A stretch of DNA of 64,000 bases from NCBI GenBank assembly GCA_942486035.1, contig CALNXK010000105.1:490001-554000 (forward strand), given 5' to 3'. The translations under genes were made by a program, and so were the position numbers. This stretch comes from Porites lobata (lineage: Eukaryota > Cnidaria > Anthozoa > Scleractinia > Poritidae). The notes beneath the pieces are model-generated. The model did not search any database, was not told the origin of the DNA, and worked only from the letters and a program-made list of their open reading frames with translations. Of the stretch, positions 12,601 through 24,288 are shown piece after piece. Positions within the stretch are counted from its first letter, which is position 1. Every line of letters starts with the position of its first letter.

Positions 12601-14181
12601 AAAAGTATGACCAAATCTTAGTTGGTAAATGATGAGTTAAGGCTCCAGACTATGCTAAACTGAGTCATTACCTTACGACGAAGATATCAAACAAATTTCT
12701 TCAGGGAACACTAACCATAATATTTTTGGTGATTTTTGAAGGCATAGCGGTAAAACTTGAAAAAGTTGACACAGTTTGTTCAAGTTTCAATACCTTTTTT
12801 TTTTTTTACTTTTCAAACTTTTATTAAATATTCCACAGCGTTACAATACTAACGTTACATGACATTGCATGATATTACGTTACGATTAATTACAATTACA
12901 TTACATTACACTATGAACTTTAACTGTAAAGTAAGTTTCAATACCTACTAATTTTTGCCATCCGTAGCAACAGTAGTCTATGTACAACCGACCCTGTGGG
13001 GAGGGGGTGGGGGCGGCTGTACACATGCTATAGCAACAAACGGTAGCAAACAGTTTCAATACCTAAATATAGTCTTAAATAACAAAACTGGACCATTATT
13101 TTTGGAATACACTGGATGCAAAGACACCTTTTAGCCTTTCAAAATGTAGCAAATAGCGTATTGAAGCCTCTTTAATGAGCATGGACTAATCTAACGTTTG
13201 CTGCGTCTCGTAGGAGCAAGTCCAGAAACCTGCGTTATCGATGGAGCAACACCGCTACATGCCGCAGCAGAACGCGGGCACTCCGATTGCATCCAAATTC
13301 TCTTAAACGCTGGAGGCAGCTCATGCATAGAGACGAGCCCTGAGAAAATCACTCCGCTACATTTGAGCAGTCAGGAGGGTCATTACAAGTGCATGGAGTT
13401 GTTACTGACTGCGGGCGCTAACGTGGATGCGGCCACGCAGAGTGGAAACATGACTCCGATTTGCTTGGCTTGTCAAGGACACGCGGATTGTACTAGACTG
13501 CTCTTAGACTGGGGGGCAAATCCCAACCACATATACGAAGATGTAGATGTACTTCCCAAGACACCGCTGATGGTTGCGGTTGAGAGCGACTGCGCTGATT
13601 GCGTGAAAATCTTGGCGGAACGTGGCGCGGACACAAACATGGCAACTTACACGTCGCCTCTTGTTCTTGCGGCGCAGAACTCCTCTTGTGAATGTGCCAA
13701 GATTTTGTTGGACTTCGGCGCTGATCCCAATTACAGCGACCGAGGGAAGAACACTGCTCTGAGTATCGCAGTGACACGATTCTGTTACGGTCATAGTCAC
13801 AAGTCCAAAAAAGCACAGCTTGAATGCATTAAATTGTTACTTAAGCTGGGAGCCAGTGTGGATGCTCTTCATGAAGGAACTTGCGTGGCGTTTAGAGACC
13901 CCATCGCTATGAAAGTGCAAAGTCCTGACTTGTTTAAGGTGTTGTTAGAGTTCGAGGGAAACAGGCAAGAAACGCGCGAGATTTGTCGTGCGAACTCTCG
14001 CGCGAAGAAAACAGACTTGAACTGGCGTAGACTAGTACGGCTGACGAGTTCTCCTCGTACGCTGCAGCATTTTTGTCGCCTGGTTATTAGAAAGAGAATT
14101 AACAGCAACCGTGTACAACGAATACCTGAATTGCCCGTTCCACCTTCTCTAAAACAATTCCTAATGTATTCGGACTTGTAG
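9656..14181 (+). CDS. ASB3: Ankyrin repeat and SOCS box protein, ASB3-like
   Basis: Probable substrate receptor of a Cullin5-Elongin B/C ubiquitin ligase in the cytoplasm. Exons: 9656-9791, 10806-11092, 11467-11779 and 13214-14181, GT-AG throughout, 1704 nt, 567 aa. The start (AAGATGG context) gives MADSGQENIRNG; about residue 27 the sequence VGLAAREGDEETLRALL begins a run of about a dozen ankyrin repeats. The C-terminus is a SOCS box: a BC-box TLQHFCRLVIR for Elongin C, then a Cul5-box-like LPVPPSL. The protein ends KQFLMYSDL, just after the SOCS box. Human ASB3 is about 518 aa with the same opening repeat and the same SOCS-box spacing, so this copy is slightly longer. The exon 2 donor (GAG|GTTTGC) is weak but is the only one that keeps frame before a stop. 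One repeat around 13450-13500 lacks a residue of the consensus. Another ASB subfamily is possible; the ASB class is secure. Confidence 0.88.
11136..11412 (+). mobile_element. tRNA-derived SINE in ASB3-like intron 2
   Basis: The head has pol III box A (TGGTTGAGTGG near 11147) and box B (GGGTTTGACTCTC near 11190), with no intact cloverleaf. A unique body follows, reaching TTGCTGTAAACAAACCTTC near 11410. It fills most of the 374-bp intron 2. Confidence 0.65.
12668..13178. repeat. Dispersed repeat copy carrying nested insertions (ASB3-like intron 3)
   Basis: Both flanks match a copy at 51258-51505: AAATTTCTTCAGGGAACACT on the left and TAAATAACAAAACTGGAC on the right. The copy at 51 kb lacks the middle, about 12782-13060, so that part was inserted later. 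Confidence 0.6.
12796..12932 (-). mobile_element. Retroposed insert with poly(A) tail and 14-bp target duplication
   Basis: Flanked by two copies of AAGTTTCAATACCT (12782-12795 and 12933-12946). Read on the minus strand it ends with an AATAAA signal and a poly(A) run, as expected of an RNA copied by target-primed reverse transcription. The source RNA is unknown. Confidence 0.7.
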
Positions 14182-14216
14182 ACAAAACTGTCATTTTCCT
14201 GAGTCTTGTGTTCTCC

Positions 14217-14222
14217 ATTAAA
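14217..14222 (+). terminator. Possible polyadenylation hexamer for the ASB3-like gene
   Basis: ATTAAA, the commonest variant of the poly(A) signal, 36 nt after the stop codon. A single hexamer match is weak evidence. Confidence 0.3.
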
Positions 14223-14887
14223 ACTTTTTGCGTTTGACCTGAAATCGCCCTTTCTCTAAAATTGGAAAGTTCTACGGTTCGGTAGTATAAGCCACGATAC
14301 TAGAGACCTTTAGCTTCTAAGACGAGGACAGCTACGAGAACCAGACTTTCTCTTAAGACTTTCTCAAATACTTACTAGTGCGCGCGCGTGAACCAGCCTC
14401 ATTTTGGCGGGAAAATGCTATAGCCGTCGTCACTTTACTACGAGGTTTAGCGAGAATGCAGTGGTGGAGACAGGTTATCAAATGTTGGAAGTTTTCTCAC
14501 TTTGCGAGAAAGAGGGCTAAACCTCCTTCATGAAAATTAACCGTGTTAACTTTTCTGGTCAAAAAAGAGTAAAGTGAAGCTTTCCGGAGTGTTCATTTTT
14601 TGACAATACGTGAAAAATCTTTCCCTCGGAGTTGTCCTCTTCCTCGAATCTAAGGATCTCTTTCTACTGAGGGGTAACTTAAAATTGCAGTTTTTTTCCA
14701 TAAAAATGGACGGCTCACACCGGGTTTAAGGCCATTTCATTTTATCAGCCTTCGAATGATGATATATATAGCAAGATGCTCAGTCACAAAACTAAAGACG
14801 ATATTGTTCTATAAACGAACATTTTTTTCTCTTTTGCCATGGGCGTGTTCGGTATTCACGAGTTTGACGTGAACTTTGCAGTAGAAA

Positions 14888-15175
14888 TTGCCTAAGAAAA
14901 GAGCAGACATTTGGAAACGCCCCCATTGGTTTCCTCGCGAAAAGACGTCTGGGAAACGATCGCAGAAATTCCATACTGATGACGTGTCACTACCAAGATC
15001 CTGACGGTGTTTGACATTGGTTGAGGCAAACTTCCAACCAATCAGAAGCACTAACCAGATCTGGGTAGTGACGCGTCATCAGTATGGAATTTCTTTGCTC
15101 GTTTCTCAGACGTCCTTTCGGCGGCGTCCTTTCAGTGGTGGGGTAGCGAAATGCCGGCTGTTTTCTCAGGCTACA
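14888..15175. mobile_element. Long inverted-repeat element, GGCTGTTTTC family, copy 1
   Basis: The arms share ATTCCATACTGATGACG and its inverse CGTCATCAGTATGGAAT. The ends resemble those at 49301-49813, with GGCTGTTTTCTCAGGC on the right. Confidence 0.65.
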
Positions 15176-15269
15176 GTAAAAAGTATAAAAACATTTTGAT
15201 ATTAAAAATAATCGAGCATATTGTAAATTGTAAATATCTTATTATCCACTCCCCTCAGGGCTTTTCAGA

Positions 15270-15655
15270 GATAATTTACAACACTTGTTGGGGGACTTTG
15301 CCAGACTGCTTAGGTGCAGTTTACAAGTAATGAAGGAATGAGTAATGATGCCCCCATACATGAGTGTGAAAGTGGGACAGACCACTACACCGGGCACTAC
15401 GTGCCCTACTCTTTACGAAGAGTGTGTGGGTTCTTTAACGTCCCACAGATTTATTACATGTGCAAGGGCTTGTGAGACGGGGCCTACGGTTTATCGTCCT
15501 TATCCGAGAAAGTCTAACCGTTTGCAGATGTTATTACAAAGGCAGCATTTTCTCCTCAGTTATTTAAAGACTCGGAGTGTTGGTCCGGCTGGGGTTTGAA
15601 CCCGCGACCTCCCACTCAGCAGACCGGCGCTTATCCCATTGTGCCTCCGAGAAAG
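15270..15655 (-). mobile_element. tRNA-derived SINE
   Basis: On the minus strand the head contains GATAAGCGCCGGTCTG followed by box B GGGTTCAAACCCC (near 15590-15605 on the plus strand). The body includes GTGGGACGTTAAAGAACCCA. I recall this arrangement from dispersed cnidarian repeats. The exact left end is uncertain. Confidence 0.6.
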
Positions 15656-18163
15656 TCTGACGGATAACTTACAAGAAAAATACTTAAGGAAAGAGAAGCA
15701 AATTAACAATTCAAGAACACAAAGAAACTATTTCTTAACCGGAAGTAAAACTCACCTAAACAGCATTTCCGGCACCTGTTGGACAATGGATTATTGTAAT
15801 TATTATGTCCAATCAATAATTTAGGAGTGTGAAACCAATAAAGAAAGCACCAATGGTAACATGGCTCGCTTAATGGTTTGCTGTCGGAATTATATATACA
15901 ATGGCCAAAGATGTCCATTAGAAACAACAAGCGTGTGATCGCATGAATAAAATAAACTGTTACTTGTTTGAGGACAAAAACGCGAAACGTTCCATAGAGA
16001 TCAAGGAGATAATTTCAGTAGAGTTTAGCGGCATTGAAAGTTGTTGTGTACCACTTGCTAGCTTTACTCGATCCAAGTGTCATAAGATGAGAACGTACCT
16101 CTTCGAGAATGGACACGAGTCTCTAACCATTCGAGAAATTTTGATGACAAAAATTGAACTCGCAAAAGAACCAATCTATATCTAGTACGGCCGTTATGTA
16201 CGCCTCATTAGTGCCAAACAGTTCTCAGACGACTGTCGAAACGACAGGTAAGTTGCATATACTTGAACTTTGCTGCCTTATTCTAGCAACGCGATCAGCG
16301 ACGCTAGACAATTTAGCAGAAAAAACCTTGTTGTTTTTCTCGTGCGCTTCTCGTAAACAGAAGATCGCTAGCCTATGCAGTAATTTGTCGTTTCCGAATT
16401 GACAATATATGTTGTAACACATTTTTTTATATAGTAAAAATACAAACTGAAAAAAATTGTAATATTCGAATGACTGCAATAAAAGTAGTTTCTAAGTTTT
16501 ATGTAAAACAAGTCGACTGCCAGGTGCAAGGAACAAATCTGAAGCTTGCCAGTTTCTCCTACGTTACTTGGAAATAGCCAAAATTTATACTGTTACAGGT
16601 TTTATCATGCCATGGCATTTGCCGACTACGATTTTGGTTATATAAAAAAAGCTGTATTCTGCGATGAGCCATAGTTCTGCATTTTTTTAATATCACCAAA
16701 AAAGTATCATTTCTGGACGCTTTGAGGTTTCTTCAGCTCGAGGGTGCCTCGAGAGCATATGGCATACTTTAAATTATTAAATATTTACACCTTTCTTTTG
16801 TTAAAGCATCTAATATATGCATTCAGATCTTAATTACTACCCCAAACTATATAACAACTCTCATGAATTCAGGATCATAACTTGCGATATCGCTCCTTCA
16901 TTTTTCTGACTATCTCGTAAAATATTCGAAACTTGTTATAACACTTGTTGTATTTTCATATTCACGAGTAGAGTTAAAACAATTCTTGCCTGAAATACAC
17001 AATGAAAGGATAAAATAGCCATTATAATTAGTAAATAATAGTGCTTAGGGGCTCAAAAACCAAAGTCTTATCTCTTGACTGGGGTCAAACAATCTTGGAC
17101 TTTAAATTCCAGTGATTTTCCTATATGATTAATAAGAAATAACAAAAAATAATAATAATAATTTAGATTTTTCTTTCGGCTTTGTTTTCGAATGTCTTTT
17201 TGTTGTTAAAGAATTGAGGTATTTATTCATTGGTACGATTTTTTGGCAAGTCTTGGCTATCCCGCTAAGCGACGTAGCCTTTACCATCTTATGGATCTTC
17301 TACATGTAAGGAATTACGTAAAACAAAGAGATACTGCCGGAACCAATCAGAATTCAAATGTTTTTCGATCGGTTGAGTTTTCGTGGACCTTTCGGAACTA
17401 ATCGACACCGTGCCGAAGTGAGGAGTTTGTGCCTCGTGGTCGCTTTGCCAGCTATTCGTGGCTGATTAGCCTTGGGCTTATTCCTCGCGAAACCGGGAGA
17501 CGAACTTGGTCGGTTGCTTTCGGTGGCCATTTGCTTTTGAAAAAGCTGATGCTTTATTAGCTGTTGCCTTTTGTATTCATTACTGTTAAGAATTTTGAAA
17601 TCCTTAATCTCATTTCCAGACCCCTTGTAATTTTTGAATATATAGTCTGGTCATTTTCTTTAACGATCACTTAAGATCACTTTTGCAAAAGTATGTTGAA
17701 TAGCATATGAAACTTCAAGTTTATAAAATGCGAAAACTCACAATGTTTATCACCGCTGTTTGTGTTTTTTTTTGTATCAAACTACGATGGCCCAAGAACA
17801 AAGTCTCTAAGAAGAATAAAGGTTAGGTGAAACTTTTTCGAAAAAGTGATCCGGCCATCACCTTCGAAACTAGTTAGCCTGCATAGCAGACTTATGAGAG
17901 AATTGGGGGCAAAAAAAGACATGCTCTAGTCTTTAAGCGAGAACTCCACTATCGCGCGCAATAAACTTGCTTATCTTACAAATGAACATTTTAATGCAAA
18001 GAATCGCAAACGATTCTACTACAGGACGTAGGATCTACAAGAGATCTGATCAGTAAAAATATACGAAGTAAACAAAATCTGAAAAGCTGATCGTTCGTAA
18101 GACTTAACTTTGCAAGACATAAACAAGACACCGAAAGAACCCAAACAGAAAACAGAGCGGCGT

Positions 18164-18600
18164 CCCCCGGGGAGGGGGGCACTTGAGAACAGTTTGGGTG
18201 AAGGTAAGCCATCAAGACCTTCAGACCCCGTTTAAGACTGTAGACCAAATGCCCTGTTTAAGGAGATCTTTTCTTTTTAGATAGTATAAAATACAATGTA
18301 AAATGGGGGAAAAATATATTTATTTAATTTGTTTTGGAGTCACATGCAAAAAGATTTTTTTTTAGATTACTGACAAAACAAAATAAGATTATTTTAAAAA
18401 ACTTCGTTATACCCGTATACTGCTCGCCGCCAAAATTCACACCCTGTTTAAGGCTTCGGGTCCAAACAGACACCCTGTTCAAGACGCTCAATAGTTAAAT
18501 TATATACCCTGTTTAAGACTCATGACCCTGAAAAGTGAAAACCATACCCTGTTCAGCCGCAAATACCCATATAGGCCAAATGAGGGAGTCCCCCCGGGGG
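18164..18600. mobile_element. MITE-like element with CCCCCGGGG ends, copy 2
   Basis: Same CCCCCGGGG termini and the same internal repeat ACCCTGTTTAAG, in a larger and more diverged copy than the one at 96-399. No clear target duplication is visible. Confidence 0.65.
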
Positions 18601-19199
18601 GTGGGGCTAGGGCTTTTGACAGCTGTTTTGTCATTGTGGCCCAAACTCACAATGACAAGTGATGGCGTGATTCGGTGGGTGAGACATGCAGCCCATTGTC
18701 AGGGCTTTTAACAGATTGTGCGGGTATTTTCTCGGTGGTTTTTCCGTTTGTTGCGCCCTTCTGATGAGCTACAATAATGGCGAAACAGCTGTCAACGGCT
18801 ACAACTCCGCTCTGTTTGTGGTCTATTTCGTAAATGAGGTTGATGAGAACAAAAGAAACATTCTGGTGATAAAATGGCCTATTGCGGCCAAAAAAGCAGA
18901 AAAAAGAAAATGGAACGCTTTATAATTTGGTCCCAATGGAAATTCCGGGCAAATTTAGTCTATTTTGCCCGGGATTTTGCACGTATTCATGAAGTCCCAA
19001 TTAATAGTCCACACTAAACTCGTTTATAATTTATAATCTCTTTAAGCTACAGATCCTAGCCTGAATTTCAGCCGTCTTCTCGAGCCGCAAACTCCCGAGA
19101 AAGTTTTTGGGTTGTGACTCAAGGAGACGGCAAAAATTCAGGTTTGATAGATCTTATTTTAGCAGCCGGAACTCTGAAAAAAACCCCGCCTTTTTGAAT

Positions 19200-19346
19200 T
19201 GACAAACCACTCCATTTTGTTTTGCTAACTGACAGTTTTATCATGATTATCTACAAAACTATTGAAACCTCAATCTTCAATGTAAATAACAACAGCTTTT
19301 CGGGCCGTTATCGGGACGTTCGAGAAACGGGCTCCCGACCCGGGGG
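19200..19346. repeat. Half-copy of the GGCCCGTTTCTCGAAAG hairpin element
   Basis: Matches the inverse of the left part of the element at 45371-45595, including CTCCATTTTGTTTTGCTAAC, CAAAACTATTGAAACCTC and the end TTCGAGAAACGGGC. Confidence 0.6.
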
Positions 19347-20329
19347 AGCGGTAGAAATCGAGCTTAGTTCCTATTCGAAAATAAGAGTTAAACGTAGAGG
19401 CGTAATTTTGATTTCTGTAATTTAAAGGACAGCGTTCGAGATGAAATCGAGAAACCATCTTCGCCTAGTTTCGCGTTTGGAGGAAAAATACAGGCAGCAC
19501 TTAATCAAATTTCACAGTTGTGAGAAGCTCATCTGATTGGCTCCTGCCTCCTGCCTCCTGCAGGTACCAGTTATGGCATTTCAACACGTTGTTTAGAATT
19601 TGAAAGTTCGTTTCTTTTTATTCATCTAGTTTTTTTTATCGGTGAGTCGGATTTTTTTTCTGCAAAAAAGATACTGATTTTATCTAGAGTAAGAAAAAAG
19701 TACTGATTGGTACCGCGCGCTGCAGGCGCTGACGTAGTCTGGTCAGCAGCAAGGTACATCTAGCGATAGGCACGCCATGTACGGTGTGGAAAGGGCTTAT
19801 GGAAAGGGCAGCGGGGATTTGTTACGCATGAGCGGTTCGATGTTATTTATTACCATCGTCTTTTGAGGAAGAAGTTACAGTTGCAGCCGTCTCGAAAGTA
19901 AATTGTAGGTGTATGCATATTGTAGTGTTGAAGCAGGTTGAAGTAAGAGAAGATACTTCTGAAAAAAGGCAGAATTGGGTACTAATCGCTTTTTTTAATG
20001 CAAAATTAAGCCTTTCGATTCTCTTTATCATCAGATTCAGGAAGCCGAAATATGAGGCACCTGTACTACTATAACAACAACGATGGTGGAGGTGAGTTAT
20101 TATTTTTTGCTACATATTTCTAACAGCACAGAACAATCAAGAGAAGGTGGCAAATTGTACTTTACTCAATTTTCCAATCACCTGATTCACCATTTTCAGA
20201 TTGCCGATGATACATCTTGTTGTTTGCTTAAAATTTTGCATAAACTGCTCAATGTTTTCAATACCTGGAACAGGGTATGCAAAAGTTTAGGGGAACACGA
20301 GGTGGTGTTTTTTTGCCTGCAAACTGATG

Positions 20330-20422
20330 TAGTCTGCTACACAGCCGTTTTTAGTGTCGTCACGCAACGTTTGTGGGGAGGAGTGTTGCGTGACAATGCT
20401 AAAAACGACTGTGTAGCAGACT
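20330..20422. mobile_element. Short palindromic element, TAGTCTGCTACACAGCCG ends
   Basis: 93 bp. Arms of about 38 bp run from TAGTCTGCTACACAGCCG to GTTGCGTG and back, with a short loop TTTGTGGGGAGGA. MITE or fold-back. Confidence 0.75.
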
Positions 20423-21711
20423 AAAACTGATGACTGCTTCAAGGTTTTTGAGAAGGGTGTTATATCTTTTATGTCACAGACATGGGACAAAGAAAAAAAG
20501 GGTAAGTCCCTAATGGGATGGAAACCCTTGACATCCCAGAGTACTGCTAGAGTGTCTAGTAGCCTGCCTGAAAGGGTGGGTAGAAATCAATCCTGCTAAG
20601 ACCAAGAGAGGATAACGTATCCTTTTATCCTCTCTTTGGTGAGAACACAATGGACGTCCTGCTCCTTTTCTCCTAAAGCAAGATTTTTTCATTCTCCTGC
20701 AACTTTTTGAAGTGGTTTTAGCTTTCCAAAAAATAATAGATTTTTAAAGAAGAACTCTTGAACCTCCAAGATTGCTTTAATTCATTTGACCAAGAGAGTC
20801 CATCTTCAAGCATGAGACAGGCAAGGCAAATGAAAGAAACTAATAAACTAAAATACTAACAATAAAATTCATACAGTAATAATAAAACCATGCCTTAAGC
20901 ATGCGTACAGCTGTATCTTCCGAAATGTCGAGAAGAGATGACACCTCAAAACGCGCGGTTGATTTGAGATGAGAAAAAACAGGGAAAGGGGATGTTTCTG
21001 GAGTCCGTTTTTGCACATTTCTCTTTCTTTTTCTCTGACTGTGTGTCTGGCAGTAGATATTCCATTCTTGTCCGAAAATCAAAGAAATAATAAGTGGCTG
21101 TAGGAATTTGCAACTCTAACCAAAAAAACACGACAATTTAAATGAAGATATGATTGTAGCAGTGGTAATTGCAATTTAACTAATAAATTGCAAATTAACC
21201 CGAAAAAATTTCGGGACTTCAACTTCTTTATTTACGTTTGTATTTCTGCACATCTCATCATCTTCAAAAAAACGACAATGTAAAGTCAATAAATATTCCT
21301 CTTAAGCATGTATGGTTAAACAAGGGTTATTTGAGAGTGCATGAGGATTGGTGAGGGTATCTGAAAATGTGAAATCACTGTGTGAGAGAGAAAGAGGGAA
21401 ATTCCATACACTGCCATGAGTGAAACATGCTGGTTTAAACTCTTACAATGTGTACATGAATCACCAAAAGGATAAAAAAGTCCAGGCAACACGAGAGAGC
21501 TAGAGGTTGAAATACACCTTTATTTAGTAAACTCGAACCTGATTGGCTGGATGCAGAAATGCGATTACTAGTAAATAGGCCACTTCTGAGTTCTAGAAAC
21601 TCTCACTTTCAAAACGAGGGTCAGTGCAGAACATTTCTTGTGAAAATGAGTTTTATTTGCATGAGAATCGAAAATACTTTTCATATCAATGGCTCTGCAC
21701 TTAGCCTCGCT

Positions 21712-21925
21712 TTAACCCTTTAAGCCCCGGTATCCACATACAAATCCTCCAAACTGATCTCCATACAGAGAGAATTGAGAATTGAGTTGAGAGAACTTGA
21801 TAATAGATCAAGGCAGTTTCTCTTGAGTGATCATTTTATTAATTCTCATAACTTATATCTGGACAGTGTATGGATATTGTTAGGAGAAAATTGATCTTGG
21901 TCACTACTGGGACTTAAAGGGTTAA
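21712..21925. mobile_element. MITE with TTAACCCTTTAAG ends
   Basis: Terminal inverted repeats TTAACCCTTTAAGCCCC and GGGACTTAAAGGGTTAA bound a 214-bp AT-rich body. A partial relative is at 7950-8095. Confidence 0.65.
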
Positions 21926-24249
21926 TAAAAAAGGCTTGGGGCTACTCGGAAATAGCCTATTGCCAAATATGGGATTTAGAGTCGTGTCACGTGACTTTAA
22001 AACTAATAAAAATGACAGCAGAAACAGCCTCACAGGAAAATATCACAATTATGGCTTATGAAAGCAGAAAAAGAAAAGGAAAGATTGCCAACCACAATGA
22101 GAATCTTATACCGCGAAAAGAAAGTAGCAATATACTTTTGAATAACAATTGATCGTGAGTAATGAAAAATATTAAGTCGTGGAACCCTTAACAGTGCTTC
22201 TTCGTCTACTGGCATATGCTTGATCAAGTTGCAATTTAGAAATTTGTTTTTTTTAAATATGTATGTTCGATAAGTAACCTTTGATTAGTTTTGCTCTTAA
22301 TTGCCTTTTTCTCGCGTCTGAACGTTCCGGCATGCAGAGAAAAATTTGGTTGGCTAACCACAAGAAAGAAATATCAAAGACTTATACAAGTTCAGTTACT
22401 TACGAACAACATAGATCAAAATCCGCAGAGAAAGATATTTTTTGCAGTGCTAGCGAAAGAAAGAGAGTATCTCATAGAAATTCAAGTGTAATCGAGGCCA
22501 TATGGTTATTCATGACTTCAGGAATTGTATCGAGTAGCTAGGGTTCGGGCTCGTTTATTGAATTAGAAAGCACCATTTAAGAAGATATTGGTTCTTTCTG
22601 GTTTAATTGTTTCTTAAGGATGGTGTTTGTAAGTAAGCTAAAGGTAGTATGCCGCGACCATTATAGGTGAACTTAGTCTTAAGTTCTAGAAGAGAGCGGG
22701 CGTTGTTAATTCCAAACGCCAATTTGATTCTAGAATTGAGCGGTTTTTGTAATATGATTGACTTAATACCATTTAATCGGTGTTCATTTGTCTATTTAAG
22801 CATTGTGGTCGAGAAGCAGATCTTTCTAGAAAGCAGTTGATTTGTTAGTTTTTTCTGCCTATTTCCTAAAGACATTCGGGTTTGCAGTTGATTGTAGTGT
22901 CTTATTAATTCAAGGTCGAATAAAACAGAGTTGTGCCGTGAAACACTAATCCAGCAGCGCTTAGATTTGTACAAACGTTATCCACTACCAGGGTGCCAGG
23001 CCAGAAAATTGTTCTTAAATAACCAAAGTTATCAATTCAGAACGATAGTGTTTAAAAATATTAAACCAACAGGTATCAATATATGAACATTTAACTTCAG
23101 AACGGAATCCTTTAAAGCGGTTTTAGAGATAAAATTAGGGTTTCGGAATCAGATTCTCTGTTGAACATCTATCGGATTAAAAGTCGACGTTAGACAAAGA
23201 AGAGTTTTATTGAGTTAAACTGAGAACTTCTTTCGATCTTTGCTTTTTAAAAATATTTCTGGATATTAACTTTCCTACACTAAGTAAACAGAGGATTTGA
23301 AACTTTGAAAACAATTTTTTCTAACATTATCGATACCGACAGTAGGCGCAATAACTCAGTCGTAGGCCGATTAAACCTGAGTAGATACGGCTTGTTCAGT
23401 CATCTGTACGCACACATGCAGCGCTGTTGTTAAATAGTATGTCGATTTTTACCATCAAGAGTCTGAACATTATTAGAAGCTATTTTCTGACGAAAGTTCA
23501 AGGTCGCACCCGAAAGCGATTCCCCTGCAGGACGTCGTACTATACGTAAGTCTACTGCCATGTTGTAACCCTGCGTTTATTGTTTCGAAACTGCTCGGAT
23601 ATGAAAAATACTTGTTAGTTATCGTTCGCTCATTACCCGGGCTGTTGTGCCATGATCGATTATTCACAATCCCTGCGACTAGGAAAGCGAGCTAAGCTAG
23701 GTAAGACAGCTTTTCTTTCCTTTTTTACTAACAGATTTTTCACTTTGCCAGTTACCCAGCGTCAGTATATTGTGCGTGGTTTATATCCCTTCTTTATCTC
23801 TTTGCTCTCATCATAAAAGTATTAAGTTTGCAGATATGCTGGATACCAGTGTGTGGAAAAGAATATATAGCTTAATCATTCGACACACAGTCTCGACAGT
23901 TCAATAATAATTATTTCGCCAGCGTAGCTGATTGATTATTCTCCCGTCAAAACTCATCTCGTTTCCCCGTCGGCTTTTTATTTACTTAAGTTCAGAGCAT
24001 TTGTCGTTTTATCAGTAGAATATTATTTGTTTTATACTCGGCACCTGTCGCGTCAACAATGTATTACCGATTGAATGGAAAATGCTTTTTATGCTGGTCC
24101 AAACGAAGAATTAAGATCGGTCTGAATTTTGGTTCAGCGTTCGGGGTTTCATGTTCTCTTCTTTTTCTTTTTCTTGCTTTATTCGTGTGTGTAGGCCTGA
24201 GCAGAAATAAAATGACTTTTCAGATCGTTCGTTTTTAATGTACAAAACT

Positions 24250-24288
24250 TTATGAAGAAAAAAAAAACAAACAAAACAAAACAAACGC
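24250..24288. repeat. A-rich (AAAC)n simple repeat
   Basis: A run of A followed by CAAA and CAAAA units over about 39 bp in intergenic DNA. Confidence 0.75.

Noticed and set aside
15943..16185. 80-residue open frame
   Set aside because: No recognisable motif, no splice context, and length within chance for this composition.
20050..20090. Possible small exon MRHLYYYNNNDGG with a GTGAGT donor
   Set aside because: No acceptable partner exon found in the next 7 kb.
23652..23700. ATG exon MIDYSQSLRLGKRAKL with a GTAAGA donor
   Set aside because: No downstream exon in matching phase and no homology; a chance donor cannot be excluded.
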